Source of the DNA: CAZIMM01 sp964540415
Lineage (GTDB): Bacteria > Bacillota > Clostridia > Oscillospirales > Acutalibacteraceae
DNA: 11,551 nucleotides
Direction: 5' to 3'
NCBI GenBank assembly: GCA_964540415.1
Contig: CAZIMM010000068.1
Location: forward strand, 1-11,551
The position numbers were made by a program, and so were the translations under genes. This document shows positions 1-6,970 of this stretch, piece by piece (positions within the stretch are counted from its first letter, which is position 1; every line of letters begins with the position of its first letter). The notes under the pieces were generated by a model. That model saw only the letters and a program-made list of their open reading frames with translations. It did no database searches and was not told the DNA's origin.

Positions 1-1441
1 GATTAATCGAAGTAAAGCTCAAGTTGCCTCTGCCGCCGACAGTTTCTCTGCTTGGATCATAAACATTGCCGACAACCCTTGTGCGGCAGCCCATATAGGC
101 AATCTCTGTGTCGTAATTACCCTCTTTGTAATACTTCTTATTATACGGAGAATCCATAAAAGAGAAGTTCGGGAAAAGACGTTTTGCGGAAACGCGGCAG
201 GCAAGCTTGAACAAATCATAGTTGGGGTCACCGGGATTGTAATTCTTGCCTTCCATGATTCTGAAAATGTGAATCGGGAAAACGGGTGTTTCTCCGTTGC
301 CGAGACCTGCTTCGGTTGCAAGGAGGACGTTTTTGATGACAAGTCTGCCCTCGGGTGAAGTATCAAGGCCATAGTTGATTGAGGAGAAAGGTATTTGTGC
401 ACCGGCACGTGAATGCATAGTGTTGAGATTGTGAACAAGGGCTTCCATTGCCTGGTAAGTCGCACGGTCGGTTTCTGTGTTTGCCTTGCCGATTGCAAAA
501 GCCTGTGCCTTTTTAACCGTCTCGGCATCGAGGCCGAACTTCTTAACAAGGCGCTCCGCTTCAATTTTATGATATCCGTTGCCGTTTTCAAGAACGGGAT
601 AAAGCTTTTTTTCCGAAAGAATCTCATCCATTGTCGATTTAACAACAGACTCAGCATCTGCACAGTCTGCAAGCAGTTCAAGAGCTTTTATGAGATTGTT
701 GCGATACAGCTTTTTGTAGGTTTTAACAACACCCTTTGCCATGCCGTAATCAAAGTTCGGTATGCTCTGACCGCCGTGTTGGTCATTCTGGTTTGACTGG
801 ATTGCAATGCAGGCAAGAGCCGAATAGCTTGCGATGTCGTTGGGCTCACGGAGATATCCGTGTCCGGTTGAAAATCCGCCTTCAAAGAGCTTGATTATAT
901 CTATTTGACAGCAGGTTGTTGTCAAAGTAAGAAAGTCAAGATCGTGGATGTGAATGTCGCCGTTGATGTGTGCCTTTGAATAGACAGGGTCAAGGATGAA
1001 AAGTTCATTAAACTGCTTTGCACCTTCCGAGCCGTATTTAAGCATTGTTCCCATTGCGGTGTCGCCGTCAATGTTAGCGTTCTCGCGCTTAATGTCATTT
1101 TCTTTTGCATCAACAAAGGTCAGCCCTTCGTATATCTTCATCAAACGGGTATTCATCTCACGAACACGGGAACGCTCCGCTCTGTAAAGGATGAAAAGCT
1201 TTGCGGTTCTTGCATGGCCGGTTTCAATGAGAACCTTCTCAACGGCATCCTGTATCTGCTCGACTGTCGGCTTTTCCAACCCGTTTTTCTCGATGTATTC
1301 CTCAACTTTACGGGCAATCTCAAGTGAAGATTCATAGTCTTTTCCGCCTGCGGCATTGGCTGCCTTGTAAATTGCGGCAGCAATTTTGTCGATAGAAAAA
1401 TCTACCTCGCGTCCGTCCCTCTTTACAATTGTTTTAATCAT
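1..1441 (-). CDS. nrdD: Anaerobic ribonucleoside-triphosphate reductase NrdD (class III), N-terminal 480 codons
   Basis: This gene reduces ribonucleoside triphosphates to deoxyribonucleotides without oxygen, using a glycyl radical installed by NrdG. The 480 visible residues start at an ATG (1439-1441) preceded by a GGGGG Shine-Dalgarno about 6 nt upstream. Residues 3-95 form an ATP-cone (IVKRDGREVDFSIDKI onward), the allosteric nucleotide module. The catalytic barrel follows, with GDIHIHDLDF at 161-170, paired cysteines C177/C178 in TTTCCQID, NDQHGGQSIPNFDYG near 219-233, GLGNGETPVFPIHIF and MGCRTRV. C452 in the last motif probably corresponds to the thiyl-radical cysteine. The reading frame is uninterrupted and exits the left edge at ...GNLSFTSIN, so the zinc-binding region and glycyl-radical loop (about 200 residues) are outside, as is any nrdG. 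Two NrdR-type boxes upstream suggest control by NrdR. Family identity is near certain; only completeness is unknown. Confidence 0.96.
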   Translation of the reverse strand, partial: MIKTIVKRDGREVDFSIDKIAAAIYKAANAAGGKDYESSLEIARKVEEYIEKNGLEKPTVEQIQDAVEKVLIETGHARTAKLFILYRAERSRVREMNTRLMKIYEGLTFVDAKENDIKRENANIDGDTAMGTMLKYGSEGAKQFNELFILDPVYSKAHINGDIHIHDLDFLTLTTTCCQIDIIKLFEGGFSTGHGYLREPNDIASYSALACIAIQSNQNDQHGGQSIPNFDYGMAKGVVKTYKKLYRNNLIKALELLADCADAESVVKSTMDEILSEKKLYPVLENGNGYHKIEAERLVKKFGLDAETVKKAQAFAIGKANTETDRATYQAMEALVHNLNTMHSRAGAQIPFSSINYGLDTSPEGRLVIKNVLLATEAGLGNGETPVFPIHIFRIMEGKNYNPGDPNYDLFKLACRVSAKRLFPNFSFMDSPYNKKYYKEGNYDTEIAYMGCRTRVVGNVYDPSRETVGGRGNLSFTSIN

Positions 1442-1510
1442 GATTAACCCCCAAAATTCGACAAAATATTTTTAAAGTTTTTTATAGCGCTAATCTTCAC
1501 AATATCAAAA

Positions 1511-1526
1511 ATACAACATATTGTGT
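1511..1526 (-). promoter_or_regulatory. NrdR box 2 (downstream, strong match)
   Basis: The minus strand reads ACACAATATGTTGTAT, matching 14 of 16 positions of the NrdR-box consensus acaCwAtATaTwGwgT. It lies in the predicted leader, about 15-30 nt after the start site and 70 bp before the nrdD ATG. With box 1 it makes the usual tandem pair for the ATP/dATP-sensing repressor NrdR of ribonucleotide reductase genes. A further AATATTGTGA-like half site is seen at 1497-1506 but is too degenerate to call. Confidence 0.72.
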
Positions 1527-1542
1527 TCCTCTCGCGTTCAGC

Positions 1543-1558
1543 TATCATTATATAGCAA
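1543..1558 (-). promoter_or_regulatory. NrdR box 1 (upstream, over the -10)
   Basis: The minus strand reads TTGCTATATAATGATA. Against the published NrdR-box consensus acaCwAtATaTwGwgT the 11-base core CTATATAATGA matches at 10 of 11 positions, while the outer bases are poor (10 of 16 overall). Its centre is 32 bp from the centre of box 2. NrdR sites typically occur as pairs about 31-32 bp apart, so the spacing is the main support. It overlaps the predicted -10. Confidence 0.6.
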
Positions 1559-1575
1559 AAGCGAATAAAAATCAA
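1547..1575 (-). promoter_or_regulatory. Predicted sigma-A promoter of nrdD
   Basis: Reading the minus strand, TTGATT (1575-1570) is followed after 17 nt by a perfect TATAAT (1552-1547). Initiation would fall near 1540 and give a leader of about 100 nt before the nrdD ATG. The -10 lies inside the upstream NrdR-type box, which is what a repressor site should look like. This is a prediction from consensus only. Confidence 0.65.
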
Positions 1576-1834
1576 TAAAAATATAATGAAAAATTACATA
1601 AAAATTCGTGTCGATTTTTGTTGAAAAAGTTAAAAAAACGGGTGTCTGACAATGTCAATAGCTTTACACGCAAAAAAATGTTAACATTTTGTTATAATTT
1701 GAAAATATACTTTGAAACAGAGTATATTACCTTATTTGGTGGATATCGAAGACAAATACATCAATATATTGTGAGTAACGGAGCTTGAATATTTAATTGT
1801 GTACAAATTAATTTGCCTCCGCAGATAAAAAATC
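1559..1834. other. Gene-free spacer between rnf terminator and nrdD promoter, rich in inverted repeats
   Basis: No plausible gene lies here. It is AT-rich and holds TGACAATGTCA (1647-1657, palindrome around one base), AAAATGTTAACATTTT (1675-1690, perfect 16-bp palindrome) and AATATACT/AGTATATT (1704-1711 with 1721-1728, 9-base spacer; with a G-U pair the plus-strand RNA could extend this to 11 bp). These may be operator sites, but no regulator can be named. The decamer CTTTACACGC at 1662-1671 repeats the 3' arm of the downstream terminator hairpin (1854-1863). Confidence 0.5.
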
Positions 1835-1864
1835 AGCGTGTAAAGACATGCATCTTTACACGCT
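1835..1864 (-). terminator. Rho-independent terminator of the rnf operon
   Basis: A perfect 11-bp stem (AGCGTGTAAAG at 1835-1845 with CTTTACACGCT at 1854-1864) encloses an 8-base loop. On the minus strand it is followed after two bases by a run of six T (GATTTTTT), about 25 nt past the rnfB stop. The plus strand has no T run after the stem, so it acts on leftward transcripts. Confidence 0.9.
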
Positions 1865-1887
1865 TAAAAATGTTGATAGGCAGAAAT

Positions 1888-2721
1888 TTAAACGCGATTC
1901 AGACGTTCAAGAGCCAACTTGCCAAGCTCAATAAGCTCAATGGTTTTCATCGGGCAAACCTCACTGCATTTTCCGCAGCCCACACATTTTGCGCTGTCAA
2001 CCTTTGCACAGTTGTTCTCAACATGTATGGCATCGTATTCACATTCTTTTTCGCAGCGCATACAGCTGATACAGCCGGTTTTGCACTGCTTGCGTGTGAC
2101 AGCTCCCTTTGCCCTGTTTTGGCACAAAACGGCTGCCATGGGTTTGTGAAGCGGCAGCATTTTTATTATGCCCTTCGGACAAGTCTTTACGCACTTTTTG
2201 CAGGCTTTGCACTGAAGCGGATTAATTCTTGCAACACCGTCGCAAATGTGAATAGCATCGTATTCACAGGCATCAACGCAATCACCGTAACCGATACAGC
2301 CGTAAGTACAGTCCTTCGGACCGCCGAAAAGCTGAGTTGCCATTTTACAGCTCTTAACGCCGCTGTAAACAAGCTTAGTACCGCAGTTCTCGGAATTACC
2401 CTGACAGAGCACAACCGCGGCAACAGGCATAACGTTGCCCGAGGTGAGACCGGAAATTTTCGAAATTTCCTTTGAAACCTCCGAACCGCCCGGGGCGCAA
2501 AGCGTGGTGTCGGATGTTTTGCCCTGAGACAGTGCAGAAGCATAACCGGAGCAGCCTGAAAATCCGCAGGCACCGCAATTTGCACCCGGCAATACAGCCT
2601 GAATTTCTTCGGCTTTTTCATCAACCGGAACAGCCATGATAATTGATGCTACAGCGAGGCCGAGACCGGATACAAGACCGATTACAGACACAATGATAAC
2701 AGCAGTCAGCAAAGACTTCAC
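1888..2721 (-). CDS. rnfB: RnfB, ferredoxin-oxidising iron-sulfur subunit of the Rnf complex
   Basis: RnfB is the electron entry subunit, taking electrons from reduced ferredoxin. The 277-residue product has one N-terminal membrane helix (about 4-30), then the RnfB-type 4Fe-4S domain with C49, C52, C57 and C75 in GANCGACGFSGC...CAPGG. The ferredoxin modules follow: C138/C142/C148/C152, C171/C174/C177/C181, C213/C217/C220/C223/C227 and C246/C249/C252/C256. That is enough ligands for about five clusters, as in long clostridial RnfB proteins. It is the last gene of the operon, 9 nt after rnfA and upstream of a terminator. The start given is GTG, but AAAGGGGA (2722-2729) abuts it with no spacer. 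The in-frame TTG at 2710-2712 would have a normal 9-nt spacing, so translation may begin three codons later. Confidence 0.96.
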   Translation of the reverse strand: MKSLLTAVIIVSVIGLVSGLGLAVASIIMAVPVDEKAEEIQAVLPGANCGACGFSGCSGYASALSQGKTSDTTLCAPGGSEVSKEISKISGLTSGNVMPVAAVVLCQGNSENCGTKLVYSGVKSCKMATQLFGGPKDCTYGCIGYGDCVDACEYDAIHICDGVARINPLQCKACKKCVKTCPKGIIKMLPLHKPMAAVLCQNRAKGAVTRKQCKTGCISCMRCEKECEYDAIHVENNCAKVDSAKCVGCGKCSEVCPMKTIELIELGKLALERLNRV

Positions 2722-2729
2722 TCCCCTTT
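2722..2729 (-). promoter_or_regulatory. Shine-Dalgarno of rnfB, abutting the GTG
   Basis: The minus strand reads AAAGGGGA directly against GTG (2721-2719). The in-frame TTG at codon 4 (2712-2710) sits at a conventional distance, so this site bears on the start choice for rnfB. Confidence 0.55.
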
Positions 2730-2730
2730 C

Positions 2731-3318
2731 TTATTTAAATATTCCCTCGACAAGTCCCGTGAATCCGAGAAAAGAAACCGATACCAAGGAAGCCGCGACA
2801 AGAGTTATCGGCAATCCCTGCATAAACTTCGGAATTTCACAGGACTCCAATCTTTCACGTACACCTGCAAACATAACCATTGCCAGCATGAATCCGATTC
2901 CGCCGCCGAGCGAGTTTATAATTGATTGAGCAAAATTATAGCTGTTTGAAATATTCAGCAGCACAACACCGAGTACGGCACAGTTTGTTGTAATCAACGG
3001 CAGATATATGCCGAGCGCGTTGTAAAGCGACGGAATGTATTTTTTCAAAATGATTTCAACAAGCTGCACGAGTGCCGCAATAACAAGAATAAAAACAATG
3101 GTCTGAAGATATTCAAGATCTTTTTTGACAAGCAACAGATTGATGGGATAGGTAACGGCAGTTGCAAGAACCATAACGAAGATAACCGCGGAAGACATTC
3201 CGACAGCGGTATTCAGCTTTTTCGATACACCTAGAAAAGGACAAATGCCGAGAAACTTTGCGAGAACAAAGTTCTGCGTCAGTATCGCGGTGAGCAGAAT
3301 TACGATAAAGCCTTTCAT
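2731..3318 (-). CDS. rnfA: RnfA, integral membrane subunit of the Rnf complex
   Basis: RnfA and RnfE are paralogous membrane subunits that together hold a buried 2Fe-2S cluster and carry electrons across the membrane, coupled to ion transport. The 195-residue product is of standard length with about six hydrophobic helices. It starts with the family signature LTQNFVLAKFLGICPFLGVS. C26 (in GICPF) and C113 (in TTNCAVLG) are the expected RnfA cluster ligands, and both are present. GFMLAMVMFAGVRERLE and a hydrophobic C-terminus complete the usual pattern. The ATG (3318-3316) overlaps the rnfE stop as ATGA, and the stop is 9 nt before rnfB, so translation is probably coupled to its neighbours. Nothing in the sequence looks damaged. 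Confidence 0.97.
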   Translation of the reverse strand: MKGFIVILLTAILTQNFVLAKFLGICPFLGVSKKLNTAVGMSSAVIFVMVLATAVTYPINLLLVKKDLEYLQTIVFILVIAALVQLVEIILKKYIPSLYNALGIYLPLITTNCAVLGVVLLNISNSYNFAQSIINSLGGGIGFMLAMVMFAGVRERLESCEIPKFMQGLPITLVAASLVSVSFLGFTGLVEGIFK

Positions 3319-4028
3319 TCTACAGTCGCCTCCTTAAAGCCGTCATCCGGTTTGTCTTTTGCAAGCAGCGAACAGTTCGCAGCCATCGGACAACCTTCAC
3401 AGCCATGAAGTTCAGCCTTCGGCTTGCCTTTATTTTCCGCTATTCTGTTGGCACATGCCATGAGTATTCCGAACACGAAAAATCCTCCGGGAGGAAGGAT
3501 GAAAATAATCATCGGATCAATGAAGGACGGTACAATCTGAACTCCCGCGAAAGTGCCTGCTCCGAGAATCTCTCTGACTGTTGCCATTGCGAGCAGCGCG
3601 GCAGTGAACCCGATGCCCATGCCAAGGCCGTCAACCGCCGAAGCAATAACACTGTTCTTCCCTGCGAAAGCCTCAGCCCTTCCGAGGATAATACAGTTGA
3701 CAACAATAAGGGGCAGGTAAACACCGAGGCTACTGTCTATTGCGGGAGCAAATGCCTTCACAATCATCTGAACAATTGTAACAAACGAGGCAATAACAAC
3801 AATATATGCCGGGATTCGTACCTTTGAGGGAATCACCTTCCGCAAGGCGGATATTGCAATGTTTGAGCAAATGAGAACAGCGGAAGCAGACAGTCCCATG
3901 CCAATTGCATTTGTGATTGATGTTGAAACGGCAAGTGTCGGACAGGTGCCCAAAACAAGTCTCAAAACCGGATTTTCAGACAAAAACCCTTTGGTAAGCT
4001 CTTTGCCGAGCGAACGTTTTTCAGCCAT
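3315..4028 (-). CDS. rnfE: RnfE, integral membrane subunit of the Rnf complex, with Cys-containing C-terminal tail
   Basis: RnfE is the partner of RnfA in the membrane electron-transfer core. The 237-residue product has about six hydrophobic segments, GTCPTLAVS (C29) and VNCIILGRAEAF (C112), which are the counterparts of the RnfA cluster cysteines, and the typical GMGIGFTAALLAMATVREILG stretch in the second half. The ATG (4028-4026) was chosen because GGAGGTG lies 6-7 nt upstream, although the frame stays open further into rnfG; this start overlaps the rnfG stop by 8 nt. After the last helix a hydrophilic tail carries HGCEGCPMAANC (C210, C213, C219), a C-x2-C-x5-C pattern not needed for the known RnfA/E cluster. 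I recall similar tails in other clostridial RnfE proteins, so this may be a lineage trait. Confidence 0.96.
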   Translation of the reverse strand: MAEKRSLGKELTKGFLSENPVLRLVLGTCPTLAVSTSITNAIGMGLSASAVLICSNIAISALRKVIPSKVRIPAYIVVIASFVTIVQMIVKAFAPAIDSSLGVYLPLIVVNCIILGRAEAFAGKNSVIASAVDGLGMGIGFTAALLAMATVREILGAGTFAGVQIVPSFIDPMIIFILPPGGFFVFGILMACANRIAENKGKPKAELHGCEGCPMAANCSLLAKDKPDDGFKEATVE

Positions 4029-4596
4029 TTGTGACACCTCCGTTGAGTTGACTGCTGAAATAATCCAGCGCCGCATTGACGCATTTTGTAACCGCTGTTG
4101 ATGTGATTGTAGCTCCGGTGAGCGCCTGAATTTCGTTCTCACTGGGCGAATTTTTTGCAACGGCGACAGTTCCGCTCTTTCCTTTATATTGGTTCAGGAA
4201 GCTGTCGTTTTGCGCGTTCATTCCGAGTCCTGCAGTTTCGCTGAGCTCCAGAGTTTTAACCCCGGTGACTGTCCCTTTCATGTCAACTCCGGTCATAATC
4301 TTAACATCGCCGCCGTAGCCTTTACTGACAGTTGTGAAAACATAGCCGATTCCCGAACCGTCAGCATCGACGCCCAGGCAATAGGTTACGTTATTAGATG
4401 CATCATTTACGGATTCTTCAAAATCTGTCGCTTCCGGCAGGAGAAGCTTTCTCACGGCGATTTCATTTTGTTCGGCAAGCGCGGCAATTTTCGGAGCAGT
4501 CAACTGATTTGTGAAGCCGAGCAGAGCTGCTGTGACCACACATATAATGAAAAGAACAATGGTTGGCTTCAAGATTTCCTTTGCACTGAATTTCAT
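4021..4596 (-). CDS. rnfG: RnfG, covalent-FMN subunit of the Rnf complex
   Basis: RnfG is a membrane-anchored FMN-binding subunit whose soluble domain faces outside the cytoplasm. It relays electrons between the membrane core and RnfD. The 191-residue product has one N-terminal helix (about 10-30) and an FMN_bind domain with KGYGGDVKIMTGVD (92-105) and ETAGLGMNA (120-128). The flavinylation motif is LTGATITSTAV, with T163 as the residue expected to carry FMN; ApbE encoded upstream is the likely attaching enzyme. The ATG (4596-4594) overlaps the restored rnfD stop (TGA 4595-4593) as ATGA, and the gene ends inside the rnfE start region. Length and motifs are normal for the family. Confidence 0.96.
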   Translation of the reverse strand: MKFSAKEILKPTIVLFIICVVTAALLGFTNQLTAPKIAALAEQNEIAVRKLLLPEATDFEESVNDASNNVTYCLGVDADGSGIGYVFTTVSKGYGGDVKIMTGVDMKGTVTGVKTLELSETAGLGMNAQNDSFLNQYKGKSGTVAVAKNSPSENEIQALTGATITSTAVTKCVNAALDYFSSQLNGGVTNG

Positions 4597-5605
4597 TTCT
4601 GCACAGCCTCCTTAGTTTTAGGAGCCTTTTCCTTTTTCGGAGTGCCGAAAGGCTTTGGCGTTGTGAGGTTTTCAATGTGAGGAACAAGGATATTCATAAG
4701 AATTATTGCGAAAGAAACACCCTCGGGCAGGCTTCCGAAAAGCCTGATAAGGGCAGTAAGCACTCCGCAGCCAATGCCGAAAATAATTTTGCCTTTGAAG
4801 TTAATGGTGAGGTTGCATAATCGGTTGCCATAAAGAATGCACCGAGCACAAGGCCGCCGCTCATAAGCTGATATGCAACAAAATTGAAATTTCCCTTGCC
4901 GGCAATGAACATAATCACGGCAACTGTACCGATAAAAGTGAACGGGATTGCCGGTGAAATGACTTTTCTCACCATCAGATAGAGCCCTCCGAGAAGAAGA
5001 GCAACAATGCAGACCTCACCGATGCAGCCTTGACGAATACCCAAAAGCATATTTGTCAAACTCGGCATATTTGAAAAATCGTTCAGGTTTCCGGCTGTGA
5101 ACATCGTGCTGAGGTTTGAAAGCGGGGACGCGGTTGTTATTGCATCAACACCCTTCCATGACAGCGGAGATACCCAAGTTGACATAGAGGTCGGGAAAGA
5201 CGCCATAAGTACAATTCTGCCGATGAGCGCGGGATTAACGAAGTTTTGTCCGATTCCTCCAAACATTTGCTTAACGACAACTATTGCAACAACACTGCCG
5301 ATTGCCGCTTTCCACAGCTCAATGGACACCGGCAAATTGAACGCAACAAGCAAGCCTGTTACAACCGCGCTCAGGTCGCCGATTGTGTTGCTGCGCTTCA
5401 TAACCTTGCGGCAAAGATATTCAGAAAGCACACATGTGCCAACTGTTACTATCGCAATCATAAGAACCTTATATACGAAAAGAACAATTGCGGCAATCAA
5501 GGCAGGAATGAGTGAAATGATAACATCAAACATTATACCCGAAGAGGTATGCGGTGAGCGCGCGTGAGGAGAAGCGCTGACCGTAAGCTTTTTTCCAACA
5601 CTCAT
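4593..5605 (-). CDS. rnfD: RnfD, membrane FMN subunit of the Rnf complex, interrupted by a one-base frameshift
   Basis: RnfD is an NqrB-like membrane subunit with covalent FMN, on the ion-transport path of Rnf. The ATG (5605-5603) overlaps the rnfC stop as ATGA. Residues 1-267 are normal: several helices, FGGIGQNFVNPALIGR (115-130) and the GAFFMATD segment. The frame breaks at 4805/4806, just after ...ATSP. In the original frame translation continues as unrelated residues to a stop at 4703. Adding one base after CC gives I-N-F-K-G-K-I-I-F-G and then the canonical RnfD end (LFGSLPEGVSFAIILMNILVP) for 70 residues, stopping at 4593 with an ATGA overlap to rnfG. The repaired protein would be 337 aa. 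The flavinylation motif is DAITTASPL, with S160 where threonine is usual. Either a recent mutation or a sequencing/assembly error. Confidence 0.93.
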
Positions 5606-6963
5606 TTCTTTGCACTCTCCTCTCTGAGAATTGTTTTTGCAAGGCGCATATGCTGAACAAGCGGTTTGCCGGCCGGACAACTGTATGCGCAGCTGCCGCA
5701 TTCCATACATACGTTAACGCCGATTTTTTCCAACCTTTCAACGTCATGTGCCTTTGCATATCGGGCAATAAGGGTCGGCATAAGGCTCAACGGGCAAACG
5801 GCGGCGCAGCGGCCGCAACGGATGCAGTCTCTCTCCGGTTTGATTTTGAAGGTGTTTGTGGCAAAAGCCAGGATGGCGTTATTTTGCTTAAGGACGGGCA
5901 GATCCGTTCCGATAATTGAAAGTCCCATCATCGGACCGCCGGTGATAATTTTGAACGGTTCTTCCCTGAAGCCGCCGCAAAAATCAATAATGTCAGTGAT
6001 TTCCGTGCCAATCGGGACACGCACATTTTGAGGAGTATGAATAGCCGAGCCGTCAACCGTCAGCGAACGGCTGACAAGCGGACGCCCCGTTTTGAGATAT
6101 CTGGAAATATAAGCCACACTCGCAACATTCATAACAACGCAACCTACATCGGCAGGAAGCTTTCCGGGCGGAACTCTCTTACCCGTTGCGGAAAGAACCA
6201 TCATTTTCTCGGCACCTTGCGGGTACTTAGAGCGAAGCATCATCAGGTTGACATTATCAAGTTCAAACTCATGCCTCTTGACAGCTTCACTTATCATTTT
6301 AAATGCTTTCGGCTTATTGTCTTCAATAGCTATAATAACTTTCTTGAAGCCGAGATACTTCTTCAAAGCCGCAACTCCGGCAACGATATTGTCTGCATTT
6401 TCAATACATTCACGGTAGTCAACAGTGATATACGGCTCGCATTCGGCGCTGTTGACAATAAGAGTATCAATGTTTTTGTCGGGGGAAAACGCAAGTTTTA
6501 CATGAGTCGGAAAACCGGCACCTCCGAGACCGACAAGGCCGGAATCACGAATAGCCTTGACAAAATCCTCACGCCCGGTAATCTTCGGAGGCTCGATATC
6601 ATCACAAAGACGCATCTCACCGTCAGACTCAATGGTGACTGCCTGAGAAATTGCACCGTTTGGCAGCTGCACCTCACCTACAGCCGTTACTTTGCCGGAA
6701 ATGCTTGAATGAATCGGGGCGCTGACAAACTTGTCAGTGTTTCCGATAAGCTGCCCCACGGCGACAGTGTCTCCCTTGGCAACCAATGGCTGACAAGGTG
6801 CACCGATGTGCTGTTGCATCGGCATAACGACCTTTTCGGGTACAGGCATACGCACAACCGCACAATCTTCGGTATTCTTGTTGTGAGCAACACTGACTCC
6901 TCCGCGCCCTTTAACAACTGCTTTCAGCACACCGCTGACATTTTTGGAACCCAACTGCTTCAT
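5602..6963 (-). CDS. rnfC: RnfC, NADH-binding subunit of the Rnf complex
   Basis: RnfC is the peripheral cytoplasmic subunit where NAD+ is reduced. The 453-residue product has the RnfC N-terminal barrel-sandwich part (GGVSVAHNKNT, 21-31), then the NADH/FMN-binding domain related to complex I NuoF, with GLGGAGFPTHVK (145-156), NSAECEPY (171-178) and KYPQGAEK (246-253). A soluble-ligand-binding fold follows, and near the C-terminus are two 4Fe-4S motifs: C380/C383/C386/C390 and C419/C422/C425/C429. Motifs and length are standard. It is the first Rnf subunit in the operon, 5 nt after the Gx-family gene. As for rnfB, the Shine-Dalgarno AAAGGAG abuts the ATG. A TTG at 6954-6952 (codon 4) has better spacing, so the true N-terminus may be three residues shorter. 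Confidence 0.97.
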   Translation of the reverse strand: MKQLGSKNVSGVLKAVVKGRGGVSVAHNKNTEDCAVVRMPVPEKVVMPMQQHIGAPCQPLVAKGDTVAVGQLIGNTDKFVSAPIHSSISGKVTAVGEVQLPNGAISQAVTIESDGEMRLCDDIEPPKITGREDFVKAIRDSGLVGLGGAGFPTHVKLAFSPDKNIDTLIVNSAECEPYITVDYRECIENADNIVAGVAALKKYLGFKKVIIAIEDNKPKAFKMISEAVKRHEFELDNVNLMMLRSKYPQGAEKMMVLSATGKRVPPGKLPADVGCVVMNVASVAYISRYLKTGRPLVSRSLTVDGSAIHTPQNVRVPIGTEITDIIDFCGGFREEPFKIITGGPMMGLSIIGTDLPVLKQNNAILAFATNTFKIKPERDCIRCGRCAAVCPLSLMPTLIARYAKAHDVERLEKIGVNVCMECGSCAYSCPAGKPLVQHMRLAKTILREESAKK

Positions 6964-6970
6964 CTCCTTT
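6964..6970 (-). promoter_or_regulatory. Shine-Dalgarno of rnfC, overlapping the upstream stop codon
   Basis: The minus strand reads AAAGGAG directly before ATG (6963-6961) and shares bases with the TAA of the Gx-family gene (6971-6969). This implies translational coupling. The in-frame TTG at 6954-6952 would have a 9-nt spacer, which makes the start ambiguous. Confidence 0.55.

Noticed and set aside
19..681. Minus-strand 220-codon open frame in the left part
   Set aside because: It is out of frame with nrdD, whose NrdD motifs run through the same bases without interruption; its translation is basic and low in structure.
1620..1660. Second nrdD promoter from TTGACA at 1658-1653
   Set aside because: The -35 is perfect on the minus strand, but only TTTTAA lies 17 nt downstream; no usable -10 was found. 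The TTGACA is part of a palindrome.
1675..1690. Rex or FNR/CRP binding site at AAAATGTTAACATTTT
   Set aside because: The half site resembles Rex TTAACA, but the two halves overlap without the 4-base spacer of the clostridial Rex site, and TTGAT/ATCAA for FNR is absent.
1813..2475. Long plus-strand open frame (220 codons) opposite rnfB
   Set aside because: It is antisense to the cysteine-rich RnfB coding sequence, its translation has no domain features, and it has no ribosome site or promoter. It is a shadow frame.
4780..4815. Programmed ribosomal frameshift in rnfD
   Set aside because: A -1 shift is needed, but no X-XXY-YYZ slippery heptamer or downstream hairpin is visible around TCACCATTAAC, and rnfD is not known to use recoding.
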